Below the pieces are notes generated by a model, which was not told the origin of the DNA, ran no database searches, and worked only from the letters and a program-made list of their open reading frames with translations. Both the position numbers and the translations under genes were made by a program. From Synchiropus splendidus (lineage: Eukaryota; Chordata; Actinopteri; Syngnathiformes; Callionymidae): a DNA stretch of 64,000 nt. Shown here piece after piece: positions 1-12,100 of this stretch (within the stretch, counting starts at the first letter, position 1; each line of letters begins with the position of its first letter). The DNA is taken from assembly GCF_027744825.2 (NCBI RefSeq), contig NC_071347.1:11469501-11533500 (forward strand), in the 5' to 3' direction.

Positions 1-43
1 CAAGGCCCTATTTGGTTGCTGAATGTGGTCCTGTTGTCTCTAG

Positions 44-159
44 CCTTTCTGGCCCATGGGCACTGGCATCGCTCGAGGTTTCCTGGCAGCCATGGACTCT
101 GCTTGGATGGTGAAGAGCTGGGCGCAAGGAAAAACCCCTCTGGAGGTGCTGGCTGAGAG
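44..159 (+). CDS. mical3: MICAL3 exon w1: end of monooxygenase catalytic domain
   Basis: Acceptor ctctag at 38-43, donor gtgaga at 160. Encodes [20 protein letters not shown] and continues to LAER; this is the conserved C-terminal FAD-binding segment of the MICAL monooxygenase. Ends in phase 2, completed by the first base of the next exon. Upstream bases 1-43 are intron. Confidence 0.92.
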
Positions 160-3100
160 GTGAGAGTGATAAACCTGATACCACACTACACACACACTCT
201 CTACTTTGTCCTACACCCACACCCAAAAGAAGACACATCCAGTGTTTCGGCTCTTTAAACACACCTTCTAATCTCCAAGTGCTTTACTAGGAAAAGTGAT
301 TTGCAGCGTCGGTCCCACCTCTGCTCCAACTAATAGGATAAGAGTCTCTCATGAGAAGTGAATGGAATGCGACTTCAATACTTTGCTGTGATTCTCATGT
401 CTTTTTGCTAAAAATGAAAACACGTTTTTACATCATAGTTGGAGCAGCTTTTCTAAAAGCCTGTTCTCTTCTTTTATCAAACACTTTATTTTGATACTTA
501 TTATTTTGCCCGGATGTTTTATCTTCTTGATGGTGTTTCTTGTATAAGAAATAATTATTTCTCAAATGTTTCATTGGCGGTAATATTAACTCACCTGCGT
601 GCTTTTTTTTTTTTTACAGAGGTTTCACAGTTGTTGTACTGCAGTGTTTTTCTTCAGTGTTGTGTAGTACTTTTTTTTAAATTGATTTTATCTCTGACAA
701 TGATGTTTTTCGTCATCCTTTTTGCATATAAACTTTCTTTCACTGGTGATATTTTTTCACTGTGTTCCTTGATGAAGGAGACAAAAAAGTAGACTAAAAA
801 AGACTGTGCCGATTCAACTTAAATGTGGTCATTCTGGTGTCAAATATCCAAATGTGATTAATCACAATTAATTCATTATAATCCTATACTTAATAAGATT
901 GATTTTATCTATATCCACCGGTAATAACAGCATCTGCTTTTATGAAAGTAGATTTTACGCAGGGCCTTTTAATTGAGCTTTTCATGATCCACTTTGTCTC
1001 CTTTCGCAGGGAAAGTATTTATCGTCTCCTTCCCCAGACTACGCCCGAAAACGTCAGCAAGAACTTCAGTCACTACAGTGTGGATCCAACTACACGCTAC
1101 CCCAACATCAGCCTTAACTTCCTCAAACCGAGCCAGGTGAGATCTGAAGCCGACAAGTGCAAGACATTCAGTTTCAAATTTTCATTGCAGTTCTGTTAAA
1201 AAGTATTACTTTGAAATGCTGGATTCTAGGTTCAGTTAGATGAATATTTGTGTTTGGTCATGACTCATGGCAGGTGCGCCACCTGGTCGACACGGGGGAG
1301 TCGAGGGAAGTGCGCATTGAAATCGAGAATGTCATCAACGCATCCACACCAAAGCTGGCCAGGAATGGTTTGTATCATTTCTTTTGAGATGTCCTCTTTG
1401 GCTCTGAGTTGAGCTTTGTTTCTGAATTATTATTATTTTTACTTCAGACTATTTTCTGCTTGACAAGCAGCTGCAAGGTAACAAAAGCCTGAGTGCATGG
1501 TGTTCCTCCACAAGGGCTCCTTACAGTTTAAACCAGCAGTTGCCTGTTTAAATTAACGTAAAGAGTGAAATGATGGATCTAATACTTTATACACTAACTC
1601 AGTAATAAATGACAAATGATTGTCTTCCAGTTTTATCAATTTGTCTCTAACATCTAATTTATATTGTCTGTTAGTCAAGTCAAAGTTTTATGCCTCACAG
1701 TTTACATTGAATTTTCCCCAACGGGTGGTTAGCCGTGGCACTAACACGACGAGACCACGGATGAAAAACTTTATGACCAACATGAGGACCAGATCCCTTC
1801 CCAGTTTATAAAGTTTCCAGGCCTCATTTTAGTTCTCATTTGAGCTGCTGTAAAGCCTTTCTTTCTCTTTCTACCGCATCAGAATCCATAGCCCGGTCCA
1901 GTAAACTGCTCAACTGGTGCCAGCGTCAAACAGAGGGCTACAGGAACGTAAATGTCAGAGACCTGACCATGTCTTGGAAGAGTGGGCTGGCCCTTTGTGC
2001 ACTCATCCACAGATACAGACCTGATCTCATGTGAGTATCAATGCACAGCATGTCAAATTTGTGGGTTATTAGTTCAGCAGATCGAGATGTAAAGCCGTCA
2101 CTGCTGTGGTGTTGAATGCAGTATGTTTATTTGGAAGAATTTTTGTTCCTGTCAGAATTTCTGTCTACCTGATATAAAGCTTTTAAAATTTTCATCATCA
2201 CCATTTCAATCTCTCTCTTACATACACTCATTTCTGTCATCGTTTTATGGTATTCTATCTTCGGTTAATGGGGTGGTACTAATTCTTTCAGGTCACTGTT
2301 GTGAGAATATGTTCCCCTGCTGTTATGTGGTCAAAGCAAGTGCTCTCAATAAGCGTTAAATCAAAGTCAGATGTCTAAGAATCACTGTAAATATGAACTA
2401 GTTTTCTCTACTTAATTAAAAGTAAAGGTGGGATACAAAATAAAGTATCCCAAGACTGACACTGTTTCCAGTGTACGCAGCAATGAAGCCGGTATGATTG
2501 CAGAAAGTTTCCATTCTGAGTCTCTTTTTTTAAAAGTTGTGGCAATGTGTGGCTGTGTTTTTTCTTCAGGCTGCAACTTTATGTGCATGAACACTCCATC
2601 TGACAATAAACACTGAAAAATTCTTTCATTTTCTTCTTGGTGTAAACAGTACCTTTGTGGCGCTGAGGTGATCTTAGCTCACTCCTCTTTCACTAGCTAC
2701 CGGAATATTAGCCACACCCACTAAATTTAATTTAAAGAAAACAGATCTTATTCATACAGTGCAGAGGCCGCAGGTACAGTGGTGCTGTCTGTCAGTGGTG
2801 CATGAGGATCACTTCTTAACTAGTTCTGAACACCACCATGGAGAATGACTCATGAAACAGACTGGGCAATGTTCTGAACGTGAATCATGAACTCCTCACA
2901 TCTTATATATATATATATATTCTTTTTTTTTTTTTTTTTTACAAGTTCTCATGTGCGTTTTAAATTTCCTTAAACAGCCTTGAAACCATTAACTGGAGTG
3001 ACTCATCTTTATAGCAAAGGGTTGGTTACAAATGATGTTTATTGTCTCCCTCTTTGCGTTTGTGGTGTAAATCACGGTTAATGTGGTGACATATAGGACT

Positions 3101-6100
3101 TAAAATGGTCTTGCAGGTCCCTTAAGGGAGCCCCATCACCCCCCCTTCCCGCTGAGCTCCCTCTGACACAGACATATTAACACCACCACTATCTCCATCA
3201 GCTGTGCTCCAATGTACTTTGCCGCTCTCTGGAGGCGAAGTGGCAATTTACATTACGAGCTATTAGCGTCTGTTGACCTTTACCAAGCGGAGGAGTGGTT
3301 GTTTTGTTGTCGGGGAATGTGGGGCGGGGATGGGGTGCTGGGAGAGATGCTTCTGAGGAGCAGCGTGTGTGGGGGGGAGAAGCTCATGCTTTATCGCGTA
3401 AACCAAGCAAAAAAAAAAAAGTTAAATTCAGGAATTATAATGAATGATATTGCTTTACTTAAAAAATGCAGAAAAGTTAAAGTAATATATCTATAAATTC
3501 TAATCTGATTATATTCGATTGTTTTTAAATAGTTTTTGTTTCAAAATGTCTCTATTCTCTTTGTTTGCTGGTCAGTCAGGGAGCCAACGAAATATTTCTA
3601 TATATTTTTTAAATATTTATATAAAAAAAAAACCAATTCTGCATGTAGAATGGTTAAGACCTTCTATGTGTGCCTTCTCCTTCTCACTATCATCTCCTTC
3701 CACAGTGACTTTGACTCGCTGGACGAGCGAGACCAGGAGAGGAACAACCAGTTGGGCTTCGACGTGGCAGAGAGAGAATTTGGCATCTCCCCCTGCATGA
3801 CTGGCAAGGAGATGTCTTCTGTGGTGGAGCCTGACAAACTCTCCATGGTCATGTACCTCAGCCAGTTCTACGAGATGTTTAAGGACACAGTACCACCTGG
3901 CGGTGAGATGCGGTTCTACACTTCAGCACATTTGACATACAGTAAATCTGTTCTCAAAAGCTGATGATTTAAATCATTTTTACCTCTTTTAGAGCAACTT
4001 GGTTGCTCAGGGTTAGCAAACACATCCTCTGTTGTTGTGTTATTTTCATTTTTGGGCCTTTAATAAAGGGCATATAATCAAATATTATTTCATCTTTCTC
4101 GCAGATAACCACAATTTGAGTCCCGAGGAGAAGGCAGCACTGATAGCCAGCACCAAATCGCCCATCTCCTTCCTCAGTAAGCTTGGTCAGAGTATTGCCA
4201 TTTCCAGGAAGCGCAATCCCAAGGTGAGCAGAGGGATCCTTCTTTCCTTTTGTGTTGGATGCAAATAGTGTTGATTTCGGGGGCCGTCTTATTTAGTCTA
4301 GTCTGTGTGTTTTGCGGACATTTATTTTATTTTTTAAAGATTTAGTTACGACCGTACTGTTTTTAGTCTCGTCTCATTTTAGGCAACCAAAAGTCTGAGA
4401 ATTTTAATGTCAATTCAGTCTGTCATCCATGGCTTTTTGGTCTAGTCTTAGTCGCTGAAAACAAATGAACTTTTCGTCTTGTTTCAGTCAATAACAGTTG
4501 AAAGTGATTTTCTCTCTTTTAAGAGATGCAATTCTGCATTGTGGTGGGTTTAGAGGAAACATGGATAAACTCCAAGCACAGAAGGTGTTCTTAAAATACT
4601 TCTTAAAATATACTTATTCTGCGCGCACAATAAAAGTTAGATGTTTGACGGCAAGTGAGGATTAACTGTAAAATATTTTTGAATTTTATGTGTTTTGCTT
4701 TACATTATTTTGCCTCCTTATTATTATTATTATTATTATTACTAAGTAAGAAACTAAACAGCGAGAAAATAGACATGATCGGAACAACTCCTTGCTTGGT
4801 ATCAACGCTGTCGAAGTTGATTCTCCACGTATTAATGAAGTTCAATGTGACATCGGGTGCAGTTTCTCTTTGTCAATTTTGTTTCTGAAGTCACTGAAGC
4901 ACGTGAGTTGTGCACCCGTTGCTTATTTTTGATGCTGAGAAGACTGCTGACAAATTATCATGCTCCATAGAAAACTGGAATGGCAAACTGTGATCGCACA
5001 TGATATTAATTGGAGTGTTTGTGAATTCCAAAATTGTCTTGAAGACACTGTTGGGATGAAAATGTCTTAACTAAAAAGATGCACTTTTCAGATTGCATGT
5101 CTCTATTGTTTTGACTGGAGGAATAGACGGATTTCTTCTTAGTGTGGTTATGACAGTTCTTGATTTAGCTTTTCAAAACAACTTGTGGAACAGCAACCCA
5201 AATATTTTCCGACCATATGCTGCATTTTGGTGGAACATTTCGAAGTTGGATGGAAGTTATTCTAAAACTTTGGAATGTTATGTCTGTACAAGTCATTGTG
5301 TGTTTGTAACCATGACCCCTGACCTCATAACATGGGGGGGTTCTGCAGTGCTCTGGTGGTTTGGTCATGCAGTGAATTTAAAATGGCTACTTTTGAGTCA
5401 CATTGTTGCGAGAAGAAGGTCCACCTTTCAACTGGAACTATAGCGATGAGTTGTCATAGACAGACGACCTCAACAGAGGTCACGATACTGCTCATGCTTC
5501 CCCCTCATTTTTTTTTTTTTTTTGGCCACATTACCTCACATTTAAAGTCATGATTGTTGCAACAATGACCCGCTCCTTTTGTCAGCAGGACAAGAAAGAG
5601 AAGGATGTGGACAGTTTGGGGAAGAGGAGGAAAACCAGCCAATCTGAAGAAGTAAGCAGCGTGTTCTTGTTACCCGTGCGGTTCAGTGCATTTGATGAGA
5701 GACATCACTAAATGTCATCTCCCTGACCCGCAGGAGGAGCTGTCCAGGGTCGGCCGTGAAGACCGTAACACTGTCCCAGCACTTTTGACGGACAAAAAGA
5801 TGGACTCGGCCAATGCGGGAAACCACAACAAGGTCAAGGTCATGGCGACCCAGCTGCTTGCCAAATTCGAAGAGAACGCTCCGGCTCAGCACACAGGCCT
5901 CAAAAGACAGGTACACTTTCAAAGCTCTCAGGAATCGTGATATCTGCGGCTGACGTGGTGCTCTCACTCGCTGCTGACACCGGGTGATGGATGACTTGAA
6001 GGAGGCGGTATTCATGAGCTGTGACAGAAATGCTAATATTGGTCAGGACTGGTATTGTCCTGTCCATGTGGGCGAGCTTGATGTGCTGACTGGAAGGAGA

Positions 6101-9100
6101 ACTTCTACAAGACTGAAAGGAACAATGGAGGTCATTGACGAAGCAAAGAAAGACAACATTGATTTGGTTCTGTTACAGGACGTTTTCTTTCGGTCTGATT
6201 TTCCTTCTGCTAGTGCGACCACTTTTAATGTGATGGAGTTTGGGATTTATTATTTTGAGGGGGGGCTTCCTTCATCTATAGGGAATCACATCGAGACAAA
6301 CTCGACAACATGTTGTGTCTTTTCCGCTTAGTAAATGGTTAACTGTGGCAGGTTCATATATTTAGCTTTACACTGTCTATATTAAGCTTGCTGTTTGTCT
6401 GACTCATTTCCTTGTGAGTTGTCAACATATTTCTCTGCGACTTCATCCTCCCATGAATCACTTCCTCTTTGTGTTTCTCTCTCCTCCCTCCATGGATCCT
6501 GTCTCGGTGCCTTGCATGACTTTTTTGGCTTCTTTCTGTTCATCGTAAAACTATGTGACCTCAAAGGGGGAATCTTTGCCCAATCTGGACCGCCTTTTGA
6601 CCCCTGCTCTACCCCCTGCCCCAGTGAATGAGCCACTGCGGCTGGCCCCTGTCCCGGCTTGGAGAAAGGTAAAGGTTGGACCTAAAATCCGATCCTTAGA
6701 TCATAACCCGAGCTGACCCACTAATCGATTGTCCCTGTAGTGTGTCATGGCTGGAGCTGCTGTGTTGACCTTTACTGGATCCCCCACACACTTTTGACTG
6801 AGAGAGATGAATTGTTCAGTTTCCTGTGAGACTTTAATAGCTGTGTGACATTTTTGTGACATGGTTCCTCACTTCTGTCCCGCTTCAGAGACGAACGCAG
6901 CAGCAGGAGCAGCTGAGCATTCGCTATAAAGAGCAGCTCAAGTGTCAAACGCTGCCCAACAGAGGGGAGCAGGTATGAGTCGGTAGAATAGCCGGATAGT
7001 CCTCCCCCAGTCCTCTCACTCCCCCGCTTTACTTCACATTTACTGAAGTCAGACCCAGTTTACAGGGATGTGATGTTTACCGTGGGCTAAGCTTAATGTT
7101 AGCTTGAGTCCCTAATACATACTGTATGTTGATGTAATAAACAGACTTTATGTGTTGAGTGGGCAGGATTAGCTTCATGTCGTCGCTTCGTAAAAGATGA
7201 TAAATTGTTTGGTGTGACGTCAGAGTCACATGCTTCTGCAGCTTAGTATTTCTGGATGATTCAGTGCTCAGCCGTTTCAAATTTCTTTTCCTCAGTGAAG
7301 TCAAATGAACGCCAGCATGAAATAGATACAGAAATAAACATTACAAAGGCAATGCCTGTGAAAAGCATTTCACTTGAAATCAATGAAAGTTTTGTACTGA
7401 AATGTCTTGTTAATAATAATAACAACAATAACAACAGCGCAGAATATTGCGAAAACAATGAGTGAATTAAATCGAAAACACTCAGCATTACAAAATACAG
7501 AGTTGCTTATCATTATTAAGTATTATTTTTGAATGAGCTAAAATTGAAAAAGGTGAAGACTTAATGTTGTTTTGTAGAAATGTTTTTTTTTTTTTGTTAA
7601 ATCTGTCCAGAAATGCACCTCATTTTTTTTCTTTTTGCATTTCAAGCAGCAAATTCTCTTTAAAAGTGATAGAATATATGTAATCATATATAACTTATAA
7701 TTTTAGTCTAGTTTTAATCCTATGCTGTTGAGTTGTCACTATTTTTCTGCCTTTCACGGCGTCCTACATAAATTGTGGATGTCACTAAAGCAATCACAGT
7801 CAACATAACCTGTCCCCCAAAATATGTTTTTCATGCAAAATAGATTTCCTAGACATTTTAGAGGAAAGAAATGCAGAGGAATATCTTCTTTCTTGTGACT
7901 TGCCCTCAATATTCTACCGTCTGTCTGACAGCCGACATCTTAAAAGCTTGCTATTTCATCAGCATCCCCTCCACTTGCTCCCCACTCTACGAAACAAGAT
8001 CCGACGGCCCGCAGCCTCGGATAAGTCTCACCACTTTGCTGCTCTCTCGGCACAGCTCCGTCTGTTTTCTCTTCCTGCTGGCAATGCCTTGAAAGTTGTG
8101 TGTGCTTATCACGTCTGATCACACCAAGTGATTTGGAGCTTGAAGCTGGACGGTTAAAAGAGATTTAATTAGCTGCTGTTTTGGAATGTGCTATCAAATC
8201 GAAAGGCTGCTGGAAATGATGTCACGTTGGGAAATGAGCAGAATCTAATAATGTATATAAGCTATATTTTCAAAGTTATGTTCAGTTTTATTTAACTTAA
8301 ATATTTTAAAGTTCAATAAAACCACATTATATTTCACATGTAATGCAAGATTGAATCAAGTACTACTTTGTATTTATGTATATTTATTATATTTTGGTTT
8401 TAATTGTATTACTATAATTAATATAATAACTATTTAACTAACATATATTCCATTTCTTGACCTTTGTTTTTATAACAGGCAGCGAAAGAACCTGTTTCTG
8501 TTCATTTTTTTTCTTTAAGTATTTTTTCCCCTACTCTTACGCCAAATGACAAGTGACTTTGATTGTCACATCACCATATTAATATTGCCTGTCGGGTTTC
8601 ACCTGCTTGTCCATGATAATTAATCCACTCCATTAAGTTTGATTTCAGTTTAACCAGTGTTTGCTGTAGTGCTGCTGTCTTGTCTGCCTGGTTCTGCACA
8701 TTGCAGCAGTGTGTCAGCCTCCAACTTATGAGCTCATCATCAGTTTCATCATCGTGTACGTGACCATCTGCTCTCCCTGTCACTCATCTTTCAAAGGCCA
8801 GAAGTGTTGCGGAGCAAGTGTCGAGCTCGGCCTCTCGGAGCTGCCCAAAGAAAACCATTCTTCTCCCCTCTTCCTCTTCCACTTCCTCGCTCCCTCGTCA
8901 CTCAGAGGTGATGCTCAGAATCCTTGTCTCTCGCCGTCATAGTCGGCGTCTGGTCTGGCGCCACCCTGCTCATTGAGTAGTGTCAAAGTAGTTGTAGCTG
9001 CCCTGTTGAACTGTGTTTGTCAGCTGTAGCTTGTTTTCATGCAGGAGAGGAATATGATACAGAATTTGCCGCAGCGAATCATTGTCTCCTGTATTCTATA

Positions 9101-12100
9101 TTGAACCCATTTTGCTTTCACTTCTGTCTCGAAGGATGCGGCGTGCGCTCCTGCAGAAGAGGAACTTGAGTACTATGAGATGCCTGTGGAGTATGGGGTA
9201 TATAGCGTGAAACTAGACTTGTTGGGATTTGGTGAAAAGTTCAGTCTCACAAAGGCTTCCCCTGGCAGGACTGGCAGCCGATGCAGCTGACAGATCCGGG
9301 ACCCATTCACATCCCTGGAATTCAGGAAAGGGCAGATCGCCTCATCTCCAAATTTAAGGGCAAACCGAACAAGCCCCCAAAGGTGAACATCCTTGCATGG
9401 CTCTGCAGTGTGTGACAGCTACAGATTCACCCAAAGCCTGCTGAGGTTCTCCCGCTGTGAAGCTTTTCTCGAGTCTAATTTCACTCTCTCGCCCGCTTTG
9501 TCTCCCTGGAGCCCAAGAAAAAGCCGTCCCGTTTCTTTTTAGAGCAGTGGTACATGTCCCGAGGCATCGCCGACTCCCCTGGCTCCTCACAGGACCGAAA
9601 GGTTAGAGTTGAAGGCAGAGGAATTTGAAACCTATATTTTAAACTGTCAGCGTCGCGTTGCTGCATGAAAACTTTCTGTTCAACAACATAACAGAATCGT
9701 CGCTGAACTCCTTGAATCCTCATAATTAAGCAGCCAATCTCTCCACAGAAGCCGGCCAACTCTGTGCAGTCGGACGAGCCGCTGCCCCTGTATGTTCTTA
9801 GTATTCAGGAGAGGGCTGAGCAACTTGCTTCTCAAATTGAGGGCAAGTCGGTCGGACCACAGGTGAAACTTCCCCGCCGCACATCCTGACTGCTGCTTAT
9901 TATTATAATTATTATCATGCAGTATGTCATGCCGATACATTTTTTGAAACTTGATCAAACAAAACTTAAAAACGCCTTGCTCCCATGTTTACTGTTGACT
10001 CATTCCCTTCTTATTTTTGAGACTAAGAAAAAGCCCTCTCGCTTCTTTATGGATCAGTGGCACCTGGCCAGAGCCCAAAGCTCCCTTGACTCCCCGCTGT
10101 CCTCTTCTTCTCACGCTGTGAGACAGGTAGTCAGATTGGTGCACGCCACAATGGAATGGAGTGCAGTGACGCAATTTCATTTTTGCCTTTTGACTTGGTG
10201 GTGAATATAGTCTAACATGATTGAAGCTCACTTAGTTTGAGAAGATTATGCGATTGTGTTAAGTCACAATATTTGAGTTCACCTTCATCTAATCCTGTCA
10301 TGCATGAAAACCATCTTTTCATTGTGTCTCCCATCCATTAGCAGCTCTCTATGTTCTCATTTTCCTTCTCATCTGTCCTTTTATTTCATCTTGACCTGTG
10401 TTTTCCTGCTATTTTTTCCTGTCTTTTCCTGTGTGTAGCAGTATATAAGGATGTACACAGGGGGAGTTAGCTCATTGGCTGAGCAGATAGCCAATCAGCT
10501 GCAGGCTCAGGAAGAGCCAAAGCCTCTACTCGATAAAAAGGATTCGGTAAGCAAACTTTTCTAGCAGTCACGTAAAGCAGAGCAAGCAGGCCTTCGGAAG
10601 GTTCGTGTCACGTGGTAGTGTTGAGTACATCTACTTCACGTGTAGTTGTAGAGTTAGTTGGTGAACATTTCTGCAGTATTTATTTAGTGATTTTGAGTCT
10701 TCTCTCCTCGTAAACTTGGCTATATTTCCAAACATGCTCTTGTCACTGTTCGGTCCTCAGGGCTCGCTCAGAAAAGAGTTCCCAGTCAACATCGGCGGCA
10801 GCGACGTGTGCTTCTTCTGTCAAAAGCGGGTGTATGTGATGGAGCGACTGAGTGCAGAGGGCAAGTTCTTCCACCGCAGCTGCTTCAAGTGTGACTACTG
10901 CGGCACCACCCTGCGACTCTCATCCTACGCCTTCGATGTGGAAGGAGGTGAGGATCCTGAAGTTGTCGAGAGACGCGCTAGCAGATGACGCGCCTCTCAA
11001 GCAAATGTCAATGTCACTAGTCGGAGAAATTAGTGGAATGAAGCTCTAGACATTAAAAGCTTTTTAGCTCCCACTTAGTTTTAATGACCCTTGACTCACC
11101 AAATGTGATGGTCAAGAGGATTACTTGCTGTATACCATGCAGTGTCACAGTCAGAAGTAATTGAGTGTGCGATATTGGCAGTATTGGTGGAAGCAGGGAT
11201 TTAGCCAAGCTATTTTGGGAAGTTCAGCCTATAAAGAAACTGTCATGGTCATTTTGTACCCAGGTGTCAATCGTGTTTACAGCCTGAGCTAAACCTTGTC
11301 ACACCTATCCAACATGAAAGAGATATTTTTTGGAATAATTAGAGCCATTGTTTTAAGGGGAAAAATCAGATAATGCAGCACAATATTATGTGCATGAAAA
11401 CAGGGTTATTGTTGTGTCATGTTATGTATGATGTCAGTCCAGTTAGACGTTCAGAGGAATGAATCGCTCCATTAATCGACAAAATAACTGCTGTGTAAAA
11501 AAGAAAATGTTAGTATTAAACACGTCACAAATGCAGCAGCATATCCAAGTATATACATATTAATTATTGAAATAGCTGAATTTATTGTGATATTTCAGCA
11601 GAAATATTGATGCAGTATCATGTAATCAAGTATGGCAATATTTGTGTGTATCGATATATTCTGACACCTGTAGTTTTAACTTAGTTTACATTAATTAGTA
11701 CTGAATTTTACAAATCATATTTAAACTACTTTTGGGCCATATAAGATAATTTGGCAGAGCAAATGTGGCCCCCAGTCTTCAAGTTTGATTCTTGCTTTAT
11801 GAGCGAAAAACTGAATTTGTTTAGCTAGAACAACAAAACCCATCCGTAATATGTGAAGACTGATGGATTAAACATTTTGATGCGTTTTAAATGTCACATC
11901 CACAAAGTTATTTGAATGTGTTCATCGAGCACACAATACGTCTGTGTCTTCTCCAGGGAAGTTTTACTGTAAGCCCCATTACTGCTACCGCTTGTCCGGC
12001 TATGCTCAGAGGAAGAGACCTGCTCCTGAACCGGCTCCAGTCCCTGTGAAGGTGATGGCACTTGTATTTTTTGCTCCAAAAAATAGCGACTCCAACCTGG

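Noticed and set aside
5984..6331. 115-codon plus-strand open frame
   Set aside because: Lies wholly in a MICAL3 intron, has no splice context or recognisable motif, and breaks the phase of neighbouring exons.
6625..6668. Shorter version of linker exon w9 using the acceptor at 6624
   Set aside because: It would begin with tga in the required phase 0 and give 44 bp, breaking the frame.
10459..10500. tRNA-like string (gttagctcattggctgagcag)
   Set aside because: It resembles a tRNA A-box, but it lies in a coding exon ([11 protein letters not shown]) and no B-box or acceptor stem accompanies it.
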